Part shown: positions 49,801 to 60,429 of the stretch, piece after piece
How positions within the stretch are numbered: position 1 is the first letter of the stretch
Layout: every line of letters starts with the position of its first letter
DNA from: Cryptomeria japonica
Taxonomy: Eukaryota > Streptophyta > Pinopsida > Cupressales > Cupressaceae
Assembly (NCBI RefSeq): GCF_030272615.1
Contig: NC_081406.1
Span: forward strand, 164,593,521 to 164,657,520
Direction of reading: 5' to 3'
Length of the DNA: 64,000 nt
Notes under the pieces: generated by a model
What the model was told of the DNA's origin: nothing
Seen by the model: only the letters and a program-made list of their open reading frames with translations
Database searches by the model: none
Program-made: the position numbers and the translations under genes

Positions 49801-50229
49801 TCTAGATATTCTTATGTCTTGATAAGGTTAGGAATAGGAGTATTATCCTCATGAATGCAATAGGTTCCAAACCTAATTTCTTTTATTTTTTATGGATTAA
49901 ACTAAAAAGCACTGGGCAACTCATCTAGTAAGCAATCAAGAACATCCTTCAAAAGAGTAACAGGTTCATAAATAATTCATTCCTCCCTTTCTTTGTGCAT
50001 AGTGAAATTAATGTTTATGGGGCTAGGGATATAGGGCTCAATATGATTTGTTAAAATAGGCTATTCTTTTATGGTAGCCTTGGTACCATATCTTGTTCTA
50101 AATAACATGTGGGTCAAATCTAACGATAAATACACACCTATTTTTAGTTATGAAGTCTCTTGATAAGCATATGGAATAGAAAGTAGGGAGGCTAATGACT
50201 AATATATCTTGCAAAAGGTATAGATAGAA

Positions 50230-50410
50230 CATGCATGAAAGGCTAATTTAATTTTTTTACAAACCTCATTATTTTGACAAAATTGCCATATAATTGGACA
50301 ACCCCCTTAGTCATACGTTCATATTTTATTCTTAGAAGATCAACTACCATCTTGGCCATAACTGAGCTACTAGCCCCCAAATCCTATCATACAATTGTGG
50401 ACTATAATAA
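50230..50410 (-). pseudogene. Ty3 retropepsin fragment
   Basis: DLGASSSVMAKMVVDLL and GVVQLYGNFVKIM on the minus strand match a retropepsin around its active-site Asp (DLGAS). Two stops precede it. Confidence 0.65.
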
Positions 50411-50559
50411 CTCCAATAACTAAAGAGAGATAAAAAGGAGGTGGATTTATAATATTTCTTGCATATTTATTGTCTTTGGTTGTACCAAGCTAGTTGAAGC
50501 TGACTTCTTGTTGGTTGGTATTGCATCATTTGACATGATTTGATGTTGTGTAATGCCTC

Positions 50560-51662
50560 TTGAAGAAAATCCATTTGAGATAGGATAGAAAGAGCCCCCT
50601 ACATGGTGACATTGAGGTTGGAATTCTTCCTTTGATCGAATATCTTGAAAGCAACACCAACTGATTTTGAAGAACTTGTTGCAACAAGCTTCGATTTTCT
50701 TGATGGAGAAACTTGAGGCACCTCTTGTCTTTTGTTGCCTGAGACTATGTTTTGATTTGGATTTGTAGTAACTATTTTATTTATTGTTCTATGAGCTTTG
50801 ATATTTGGGGATACTTGAGAATTTGAAGCTTGAGTAGCCATACAAGATCTGAGACTCTCCATTTTTCTTTGTTTTGATCTTATGTTTTATGCCACTACAT
50901 CATTGCTAGTCTAATTTAAACAACAAAAATTTTCCTCTTGCCAATTGAAAAATGTATAAAACTCTTATGCCTAATTCTAATTTCCAACACTTGATTGATG
51001 TGGATCATGCATTGCGAGTTTGAAATTGTTGGCTCACTTTGCACTACTAGAGCTTGAATTATCTCTCCACTTTGGCATGTGTTTTGATTGTGAGGTTGAT
51101 TGCACAAATAAAAGAAATCATGTTATTGAGAAATATTTTTCATTGGAACAAGTTCCTTTGAGTTGCTTATAGGTATAGAAATCACACTATTTAGGGGCCT
51201 TGCATAATTCCATTCATTTTTCCCTTGAAAAGGTAGCCTATTCTACTGGTAATTTTGATTGTATGCTTGATATAGTTTGCTATTTTGAGCTTGTATCCTC
51301 TTTAGTGTTACCAACTCATTGTTGAACTTTTCAAAATTTTTTTTTACCTCACATAGCTCATTTATAGATGAAGAAGAGCTAGGTGGGTGACTTTTAGATG
51401 CTATATGAATAGTTGTAAAAGTCATTTATTTAGTAGGAGCTTTTGGGAAAAGAGGCATTTGCGGCATTCTATCTATTTCTCAAGCTTAATCAAGTAATTT
51501 TCTACCCTTATAGCTATGTTATATACATTTTTCAAAGCAACTCCACCCACTGATAAGATCATAATAGCTACATAACTAGTGAGTGACACTAGATAGTACA
51601 AGAAGGTATGATTTGGAGATAGCTTTGCTTGAGTAGGAATTTTATTCCATGTCTTTTGAAAT
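50560..51662 (-). pseudogene. Ty3 gag, C-terminal part
   Basis: From the right: an FQKTW-type gag block (partly frameshifted), a spacer with SSSSSINELCEVKKNFEKFN, then a decayed zinc knuckle (LCNQPHNQNTCQ, with the first Cys replaced). It ends with a Lys/Ser/Pro-rich tail. It continues the gag segment at 57654-58110, from which it is separated by the inverted-repeat element. Confidence 0.7.
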
Positions 51663-52244
51663 GAGTATGTGCAGGATCATAGTGGGCCAAACTAGACCCT
51701 TAAGTGGCAATGAAAATTCAAAAAAACAAAGCTAGACAACTTGATGTAAAAATTTGAATAATTTATCAATATTATTTAAAAAATATGTAAGAATAGAATC
51801 TATAAAAAATTGAATGTAGTTTCTAAGCTACTAGTTCTTTTATAAAAAAACTAAAATTACATGGCAAAATTTTTAAATTTCAATGCAGTATTACTAAAAT
51901 TTGAGGAAAAATATAAGTAGGTGTTTCTCTGACCACCCTAACCACAATCAAATCATAATATTTTTTTATAAGATTTTATATATAAGTATAATACTCATGT
52001 CCTAATGTGACACATAACTTTTATAATTTTTTTCAAAGTAAATAATTTATTATCATTTTTTTTCTAGAACTTTTTAAAATATAAAAACTTGTATGTTTGA
52101 CCATCATAACTTGGTCAAAACTTTATAAAATTCATTTTTTAAAATCCTATAGTATGTGAAGCATATAATACGACTCATGATTTAGATTCAAAAAATGTTA
52201 TGTCTTTTGAATGTTATAGATGTTTTTCAATTAGGCTATCAATC
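51663..52244. repeat. left end of the element, shared with 61199-61781
   Basis: About 580 bp aligned throughout with the repeat in the Copia gag. Shared blocks include CTAAGC/TACTAG and ACCATCATAACTTGGTCAAA. Orientation is the same. Confidence 0.85.
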
Positions 52245-52625
52245 ATGACTTTAGTTGTAATTAAAATAGAAAATCAATAATAATTTAAAAAAAAATCAAA
52301 ATAACGCATAATTTATATTGGTGGAAAGCTGAGAATCTCCTTATAAAACTTTTTTCATTTCACCAATTTTGTGTAAAAAAATGTCTTCAGCCACATGGGG
52401 AAAGTTTGGAAAAGCAAGGAAAACTCCTAAACACTTTTTTGTGTTGACTTTCTAGGTTTGGTATAACCTAGCCAAATTCCAAAGCAATCCCGAGACAAAT
52501 ATCAAGGCTACAAATTTTTGTCAAAGGTAATGGATACCAGACATATCTGTAGGTAATGGATATTTGATATTATCGGATATGTGATTCATGTTAGTTTATT
52601 TCTATAAATATAATATATAATATAT

Positions 52626-54261
52626 CATAATGTAGCATCCTAAATTGTACACCATTAATTGGGGGGTACAATTTCATGCTTAGGTTAGCACCCGCCTTAG
52701 TGTCTTGCATGTTGTATTTTTAAATTCCCTTTAAGCATTTAATTAATTATTTTAATTAAATCTAAAGTCCTCTTTTATCACTCCATAGATCATAAAATTG
52801 GACCCTAAATCCTAAGTGTGCCCCTTTTTTATTTTATCTTTTTGATTAATTAAATCATTGAAACCCTAATTAAGTCCTATTTCAACCTTTAAGGCCCAAT
52901 TTTGCATATCCAAACACCTTGAATTGTTGACCCAACATGGGAATCACCTTATAATCATGATACCTTGCATCCCTAAAAAAATGGAAAAAAGTTGATCGGA
53001 CCGTGGTGATTCACCATGGTCTTGACTTTTTCTCCTTGAATTTCGAGATCATGTTTTGGTAGTATTATAATGTTTAAATATAGTTTTATGCAAAATCATA
53101 TCAATTATAGGTTGCCCTATGAACAAAAACAAAGTTAGGGTTTCATATATATAACCTTTCCTTTCCTCATTTGAGGGATCCATCTACAAGGAATTGAAGG
53201 ATCCTCTTACAAAGTGAAAGTGTAGGTTTATGTGAAGTCTTCAATCAGAAAATCAAGCATTCATCAAGTCTTCATCATGAATTGAAGGTTAGGAGATATT
53301 GAAGAATAATAAGGAGATCACCAACTGTTGATTGGCTTGTACCTCTCCCTTAGGGTTTAGTATTTAGCTTCATGTTATTTTTAGATTTACATTATTGCTT
53401 TAGATCCATATTGCATTTTTTATTTAAAGCATTATCATTTACATTATGTTCATTCAGGGTTTATAATCAAAAAATAGGGTAGAACTCTAATTCTTGCATT
53501 TTAGCTCATTTAGGATCTTGTAAGCACATAAGATTCTAGCACAAACACATTTCAATTCATTATTGGCTATTTGTGGAGGTGGAAATCACCAAAACAAGGG
53601 GTTTGAATAAGGCAAAACCCTATTTAGCCACCCATACACCATTTTGTAGGTTGCAAGGACATTTACAAAAATTCGACAAAGCTGCAGACTTTCAAGAAGA
53701 TAAAATTAGCAGGCATAGATCCAAACTTGGGGAAATGCCCCAGTCTTCTGGAACCAAGGCACCCAACACCTTGGTCCAAGACCATGGTGCCCAGTGCCCT
53801 AGTCCTGTTAGTTTTTTAGGCTTCTTTTGGCAGTTCAGCAAATCAGGGTCTTAGTCAATAGGTTCCAGAGGTATAAGTCAATTCAGCAATAGGGACCAAG
53901 GTGCCCAATGCCCTAGTTTGTATAATTCCAACTCAGTTTTTGGTGAAAGGTGCACATTTGAGTTTAATTTGCAGTTCTATACTTTATATCTCAGTTTCAG
54001 TTTTTCATTTTTATGTATTTCAATCTATATGAGCACTTTTAGTTCTCCCCCTAACTTAGTTGATCATTACATCACATTTTGCACATCTCCTCTTCATAGA
54101 AGCAGAGGAATATAAACCCTAAAGATATTCATCGACTCTCTTTCACAAGAAGTAAACAATGTGAATCATCTTCTTATGCTCTTTCGTATTCCAATGTATG
54201 GAGGAAAATGGGGTTATGTCCTAAACTACCCAATCTCATTTTTCAACCATCACACATAATA
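52626..54261 (+). mobile_element. solo LTR with exact target duplication
   Basis: The LTR runs from 52631 (TGTAGCATCC) to 54256 (AACCATCACA), 1626 bp. The flanks are CATAA at 52626-52630 and 54257-54261. A TATA-like CATATATATAACC lies at about 53144, so plus is the likely sense. The AT-rich flanks rejoin as one AT run when it is removed. No coding region inside. Confidence 0.8.
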
Positions 54262-54439
54262 TATATTATATTATAATATATAGTATATTATAATATCTTA
54301 TACAATTATGTATAATTTATAATATATTATTTTATTTTTGCTTGGATACCAATTGAAGAAGAAATTGGTGAGGAAGATGGTCATAAAATTTTGGAGATTC
54401 TTGCCATTTGGAGAGTTATTTTAATAAGGTAAGAAGATG

Positions 54440-55533
54440 AAGTTATTTGGTGTATAGCCAAAAGTGGAGAAAACAAGGCGAGCCTTGGATATTCAGTTCA
54501 GAAGAAGAGGTGGAGGGAGGTTTGTTGGCTGACAATGATATGTTGGGATAAGAAAGTTCTTCCAAGGGAAGGAGCTTTCTTATGGATCGCTCTCTATGAC
54601 AAGATTCTCATAGGTGATAGACTTAAAGCTATTTGCATCTAAGGTCCCAATATGTGCCCCATGTGTGGACAAAAAAAAGAGACTTTCAACCATTTGCTTC
54701 TCTGGTGTCTATTTGTAGAAGGTTGTTGGGATTGGTTCATGGAAATGATTGAGTGGTAGGTAGCACAAAATGAAAAAAAAATTGATTTCCTAAGTGCCTA
54801 GCCAATGGAAAGGGCAAGTTCTAAATGGGGAGACATTTGGATTGTTGGGCCTTTGATTGTTTCTTGGAAGATTTGGAAAGAGAGGAATAGAAGGGTGTTT
54901 CGGGAGGAACGTTTGCCTATTGAGATTATCATTAGTAGGATTAACGTATCCATAGTAGAAGTGGTCAATAGAAAAATCCTCCTTACAAATGTGAAGATGG
55001 TTACTAAATGAGATAAATTTATGGAGGAAAAGTGACAAATTTTGAATTCTCGAGAGGTCAATATTGTTTGTAATAATTTATCTAGGAAGGGTATAAAATG
55101 GAATCCGCCTAGGAAGGATTGTTTCAAATTAAATTTTGATAGAGCAAGTAAAGGAATTCACACAGAGGCGAGGTTTGGAGCAATTATTCAGGATGATACT
55201 GGTAATTTGGTGTCATCTATATGAGGTTTTATGGGTATTGCCACCAACAATGAAGCTAAAATGAAGGCTTTTGATAGAGAATTGGAACTATGCCGAGATA
55301 AGGGTCTTTCTAAAATAGAGGTTTCAGGGGATTCCCAATTAGTAGTAAATGTTGTATTGAAATATAACATTTCTAATTGGAGACTTGGGCAATGGTTGAT
55401 CGGAATTATGGAAAAATTGAAGCAATTCTCAGATTTCTCTATATCTCACATATTTCATGAAGGGAATCAGGTGGCATATTGGTTTTCCAACATGGGGGTG
55501 AGAAGTCGTATCCCGGATGAAGTGGTGGATTAG
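54440..55533 (+). pseudogene. LINE zf-RVT and RNase H
   Basis: ENKASLGYSVQKKRWREVCW leads to EGAFLWIALYDKILIGDRLK, then the zinc region CPMCGQKKETFNHLLLWC. Next come IVSWKIWKERNRRVFREE and RNase H: KLNFDRASKGIHTEARFGA, with the usual DGAS reading DRAS, then GDSQLVVNVVLK and SHIFHEGNQVAYWFSNMG. Stops occur near 54640, 54760, 55010 and 55223. It is homologous to the end of the LINE at 22.6-31.5 kb but more decayed. Confidence 0.85.
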
Positions 55534-56575
55534 ACATCTCTATAGAAGGAGGTAAGGGACACAATTATGTTGGAATCCTATCAGGAATATAGCCTTTCAG
55601 GGGTGAGCATTGGTTGAAGTTATTTGGTGTTGGCTCTTTCCCGTGGCTTCATCTTCAATCTGAATTCTATTTGATTGATCATTTGAACAGTCGTCAGGGT
55701 TGATTATTCCATGACAGGGGTATAAAGGGATTGGATGAGCTATAGATTGAGGTGTGGGTTTCTAAAAATGTTTGGGACATTGTATGCAAGATTTGCAGGA
55801 CTTGTTGGTAGGGAGATCCTCTATTTGGATGGATTCTTTGCAGAGACCTATGTTATTTTTGGGAGATGGTGTTATCTTTCTTGGGATCTATATATTGCAT
55901 CTTGTCCACCCCTCATTGCATCTGCGAATAGATTTCAGGATATGGTGGGGACTGGAGGAAGAATGATGAATATGTTTGGGGTTAAATGTCATTGTAAGTC
56001 TCAGGCAAGGGTCACCGAGTCCCTGAGGTGCAGCTAAACAAAATCTCTAACAAAGTTGAAGATAAGGAGAAGAACTCGATGACTTAGATTTTGGGCTAAG
56101 AGTTTTGGAGTGGAGATCACATCCATGGTGGGGAGATCTACTGTTCTTTGTTGTCGATCGTCTAGATCTTGGGTTATCCTCTAAGCTCCACCGAATGGTT
56201 TGGGAGGAGAATGTCGAAGGAGTAAAATCTACTATGAATAATCTCAAAGTTGTCCTAGACTCTGGTATCATGGTTCAATTTTTTGATTTAGCAGCAGAAG
56301 GTGAAAAGACTAAAATGAAGAAAGCCTGGTCCATTTACAAGTCTAGAGTGAAGAAAGAATATACTATGGACAAGTTCGAGCAGTTCATTCAAGATAATAA
56401 GGAGGTTTTGTTAGAGGATATGGTGGAGAGGCTCGTGGTTATGGGGAATGGTATGGATCATCTATATCATTGAATGTCAATTTTATATGTAGTAGGTAAT
56501 ATGCCTTAGGCATTATGCTATATAATCTCTCTCCTTAAATCAATATAAGGGTACTGCCCCCTAAGGAATATCTTA
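55534..56575 (+). pseudogene. region after RNase H with a residual frame
   Basis: The sequence between RNase H and the A-tail contains an open frame at 56105-56473 of 122 codons (for example FEQFIQDNKEVLLEDMVERL). It is Lys/Glu-rich and helical-looking. I recognise no domain. It suggests this LINE had additional coding or a long 3' region, as does the LINE at 22.6-31.5 kb. Confidence 0.35.
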
Positions 56576-56739
56576 CTAAAAAAATACTATTATGTATAAT
56601 CTTTAAAATATTATTCCATATATTTAATTAATATATAAATATGTATATAAAACTAATTAATGATATTAATATATATTAAAAAACTTATATCTATCCCGAT
56701 ATAACATTTTATATTAAATAAATTATGTTTCCTTGAAAC

Positions 56740-57091
56740 CCTCGAGTATAATCTCCCATTTGGACACTCTTTCGCTCTAGTTATAGGTATATCTCTCCTA
56801 CTAACCCTAACACCTTGTACACTTATTTTTACCCATCTATCTCTCTCTCTCTCTCTCTCCCTCCCTTTACCCTTCTCTCCCTTTCTCTCCCTTCTCCCTT
56901 GCCTACATTCTCTTCCTTTCCCCTTCTCTCCTGCTCCCTTTGTTGATACTTCCATCTCTCCCCTCTCCCCCTCATTCTAATTACTCTCTCTCTAGATCAC
57001 TTTCCCTTCCCTCCCCATCTCTCCCTCTCCATTTTCCCGTCTCTACCTACCTATCCCTCTCCCCTATCCTTTTCCAACCCCCTCTCCCTCC

Positions 57092-57166
<75 letters not shown>

Positions 57167-57325
57167 CTTATCTCCCTTTCCCACAACCTTGAGCCATTTC
57201 CCTTTCTAGACTCCTCTCTCTCTATATATATCTATTTCCCCTTCTCTCCCTATCTCCCTCTCCCTATCTATTGATCTCCTCATATCCCTTGCCAAACCCC
57301 CCCCCCTCTCTCTCTCTCTATATAT
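56740..57325. repeat. pyrimidine tract with CT microsatellites
   Basis: Almost pure C/T for about 500 bases, with CT arrays at 56840-56860, 57101-57165 and 57307-57320 and a C run near 57090. Frames through it are artefacts. Confidence 0.9.
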
Positions 57326-57334
57326 ATATAATCA

Positions 57335-57490
57335 AATGTCTGATACGTTTTTTATGTTTCCATCTATTTATAATATTAATAATATATATTTATATATATT
57401 AACTATATATATATTAATATATTATGATAGTAATATATAGTATATATCATATATTATACAATAAAGGATTAATAATATTGGATATCATAT
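57335..57490. repeat. AT-rich self-complementary stretch
   Basis: Dominated by TA and ATATTA steps with many short palindromes. It adjoins the pyrimidine tract, within the inverted-repeat element. Confidence 0.7.
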
Positions 57491-57653
57491 ATTTTCCAAT
57501 ATTCGTTATGCTTTGGCTTTTGCCATGACTACATGTACTGACATCCAAACCAACGAAAAAGTCAACACAGATTTGTCACATTTTTGTGGAAATGGAAAAG
57601 GCATTTGTTTTCATATCACCACTTTTAAGCCCATCATGATCCTGCACAGACCC

Positions 57654-58110
57654 AAATATGAAGTTAAAATATCCCAGGTATTCATAGGGTGCCCTCTTTA
57701 TTATTATTAATTGTGAAAGAAGATATAGGTGATCAATTTTCTCTTTATATTGCTCACATATTATACCCTAGCTAGTCCTAGGTGTGAATGGCATTAGGCT
57801 ACAATCTTCTATACCACTAAAACTATTTTTCTTTCAAGGAGGTGGATAAGATTCTAACAATGTAATATCATCCTTCGAGATATTTTGAATGGAGCATATA
57901 TTAGCAATATCTTGAATGTTCTCTATAGGAAGAGTGGTTGTCTCACCAGTAAAATATGGTATACTTTTTAATGTAGCCATTGGTACATCATTTATTTGAG
58001 CTAAAATAAGATGACTATCTCCATTAAAGGTGAAAATAACCCAGTTTCTAGGGACAAGCATGTGAAATAATGGTGTATTCAAATGATTAGTAGGTGTTAG
58101 ATTGTGATGG
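57654..58110 (-). pseudogene. Ty3 gag, N-terminal part
   Basis: The minus-strand frame has FHMLVPRNWVIFTFNGDSHL, INDVPMATLKSIPYFTGE, ENIQDIANICSIQNISKDDI, then after lesions DHLYLLSQLIIIKRAPYEYL and FNFIF. This is a Ty3 gag start (58082 is the first Met of the open part). It stops at the inverted-repeat element and resumes at 51662 with the FQKTW-like block. Confidence 0.75.
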
Positions 58111-58469
58111 CCTTGTGAATGGAGGATTAAAACAAGATCTAGGGGATGAAGTGATTACAACTTCAATTCACCTAACTGGTGATAATGAAATCCTACCTCT
58201 TATTTATCTAGGGTTTAAAAATAAAATCTCTAAATACTGAAAATTATCTCTAGAAGAGGCCCTCGTTTGAATCTTGGGCACGAAATCGACAAACAATCTC
58301 AAAAAGGAGACACGATTTTAGCATAGTTACCAGGTTCTTGAGAGAAGACCTATTCAAGACCAAAATGGTAAGTGGAATACCACCTCTTTAGCATGAAGAG
58401 TTAAAAATTATGTTGAATTTTTCCCACATGGCATTCCAAAAATTATTGGAATAAAAGTTTGGATGTTTT

Positions 58470-59372
58470 TTGAGCTATAGAATCAACAATCTTGCGAAAC
58501 ATGGAAACAAACTCAAAGTCTAGGACCTTGCATAAGGGGGTTGAATCTCAAAAGAAGGATAACTTCCTTTCTAATCTAGGTGTAGAGTGTTGACCCTACT
58601 CTAAACTTATCCTAATAGCTTACAAAAGGAAAAGGGGGACAAAAATGCAAAAAAGAAAAGGGGGTGATACACCAAGATGAGATATGTCTCTCTCCATGCC
58701 CCTAAGTGGCATAATAAATCAATTCAAACACCATAGAGATGCACAATCTTCAATTGCATTGATTATCAATCATGATCATGAAGGTTGGAATTAGTGCATA
58801 TTGAAAGGAAAATATATCTTTCATAGGTAATACTCACAAATGAGATTCATCATGGCATACATGTAAGAAAAAATAAAATATATACTCAACATGAAGTTAA
58901 AGAAACATACAATAATCATACAAGAGTCAAAGAAAGGAAAGAATCGTGACTTCAATTCATTCAAAGGCTAGAGGTTGAACTAACAGTTACAGATATGCAA
59001 AACACAATTATAAGTCTAGAAGAGAAATGATAGAGAAGAGAGATATCTCTAAAATAATAGGGAGAGGACACTTGAAAAAGATGCAAAAATTTCCTTTATA
59101 GATTAGGCATAACTGAGATATTTCTAGTTTTAGGTTGAGACCTAACTTGCTAGGATTAGTAACTAGGATGATCTAGTAGCACTATAATCAAATATATGAT
59201 GGTGGTGTGTATGATCACGTTATTTTTAATCAAATGATGAATTGTCATTAATTTTGGTCACTGGAGGATGATAGCCTACATAGTCAAGGTAACTCTAGTT
59301 CCCGATGATGTCTTTTTGTTAGAAAAGGGGAAACTTGAAAGCCATAAATCAGCAAGGCACATTCTATTTTTT
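58470..59372 (-). repeat. probable 5' LTR of the older Ty3 element (empty-site copy)
   Basis: Aligned with 40425-40982 plus 45674-46025 without a large gap. At about 59025-59030 it reads GAGAAATGATAGAGAAGAGA, the target of the other element with a single ATGAT. Confidence 0.75.
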
Positions 59373-60319
59373 CTTCTGTAGGGTGTGGCAGTAGTTATAG
59401 CACCTCCACATCATCAGGCTCAAGGATAATGTTGCTAGGGGTGGTGTAAATATTATTGTTTGTTAATGTGGAGGACACGTGTGCCAGTTTATAAAAGTGT
59501 GAAAAGGTAACTTGGGACTAATGGAGTTCATTATAGGAACACATAGCATGTTATCACTCTTGTGTTAACACATTTGTTTTGGGATCAAGATGACTACATG
59601 TTACATAATGTTTTGTATTAAGGATTAATCCTTGGCTGACATGGAAAGTTATAGATAATGTAAATTGGTTTTAAGTCACATGAAGATACTAATGATGTAA
59701 TAAAAAATATATATTTTGGACATTAATTTATTCTAGTGTGTGATGATGTGACGATGGTGGTGAATGAATGTTCATTGACAAGTGTGTGAGCAAAGATGCA
59801 ATATCTTATGCACACTATGAGTATGTTATGAAGACATTTGATCATAATTGTTATATGATGTAGTTTGAGCTTCAAAGGTCTACATGTTAGTTTATTTCAC
59901 TAATATTACATCTTCTTTGTAATTTAGGTTGGAACCTCATAATTTGAGTTAGTGCTCTATAACCGACTTGGTGTCTTATCTAGGTTATTTTTTATATTAT
60001 ATATTGGGGGTTGGTTTCCTCCTTGGGTTGGAACTCCTATGCATTGGTGGCTACAAAATAGTTATAATACAATACTCTTTTGTGAGGCTATATTGGATTG
60101 TAGATCTGAGCAACTATTCTCACCATGGTATTTTTCTTCTACTTTTCCACATAAATTTTGTGTTCTATTATGTGGATGTATGGTTGTGATCACTTGTACC
60201 ATAATTTACATTAATTTTATTTTGTGATGTGGTAATTTTATTGATGTTGTAGTAATTTTTTAAGTTAAAATTGGTATATATTTATTTAACCCCTTCTTTG
60301 TATATTTGTGTACATAACA
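59373..60319 (+). mobile_element. 5' LTR region of a Copia element
   Basis: The sequence ends in GTACATAACA at 60319, two bases before a primer site, so the LTR ends there. Its start is uncertain: candidates are TGTAGGG at about 59381 or TGTTATATGATG at about 59851. No target duplication can be tested because the element runs out of the window. Confidence 0.55.
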
Positions 60320-60321
60320 AT

Positions 60322-60333
60322 TGCTATCAAAGC
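60322..60333 (+). other. primer binding site of the Copia element
   Basis: TGCTATCAAAGC, two changes from the usual plant site for initiator Met-tRNA. Confidence 0.7.
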
Positions 60334-60429
60334 TAGGTTCCTTGGGGAATCTTAAAAGCTTGAGGTAGATCTAGGATGAAACACATGATAGAAAAAGAAG
60401 GTATTTATTCAAAAAAGGAACCACTATTT

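Larger units (their letters stand above)
54332..56588 (+). mobile_element. 5'-truncated LINE
   Basis: Contains only the end of ORF2 and a 3' region, with a tail ACTAAAAAAATACT at 56575-56588. ATTATGTATAAT occurs at 54305-54316 and 56589-56600, the latter right after the tail. Similarity extends to about 27 bases, a likely target duplication, though in AT-rich DNA. It lies within the inverted-repeat element. Confidence 0.8.
51663..57653. mobile_element. inverted-repeat element inserted in gag
   Basis: Left end GAGTATGTGCAGGATCAT (51663) and right end, inverted, GGGTCTGTGCAGGATCAT (57653). Of the first 26 bases 21 match, and weaker similarity continues for about 45 bases. AAAT flanks both sides (51659-51662, 57654-57657). 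It splits a gag frame whose two parts continue each other, so insertion is clear. Removing the nested solo LTR and LINE leaves about 2.1 kb. No transposase was recognised, so it is non-autonomous or decayed. Confidence 0.7.
40425..59372 (-). mobile_element. composite Ty3 element with nested insertions
   Basis: On the minus strand, gag (58.1-57.65 and 51.66-50.56 kb), retropepsin (50.4 kb), RNase H (49.8-49.3 kb), reverse transcriptase (49.2-48.25 kb) and integrase (47.3-46.5 kb) follow in order. They lie between two direct copies of a ~0.9-kb repeat (40425-46025, interrupted, and 58470-59372), which are probably its LTRs. The repeat ends do not show clean TG...CA termini or a primer site, so exact limits are uncertain. 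Frames are full of stops. Insertions: a Ty3 element in the left repeat, and an inverted-repeat element with a solo LTR and a LINE in gag. Confidence 0.75.

Noticed and set aside
56940-57209. Leu/Ser/Pro-rich frame
   Set aside because: Product of CT repeats and a C run.
57335-57490. Replication origin or matrix attachment region
   Set aside because: AT-rich composition alone is not sufficient evidence.
40425-59372. Integrated plant pararetrovirus as source of the pol domains
   Set aside because: Integrase domains and flanking repeats fit Ty3 retrotransposons; no movement-protein or coat-protein frame was seen.
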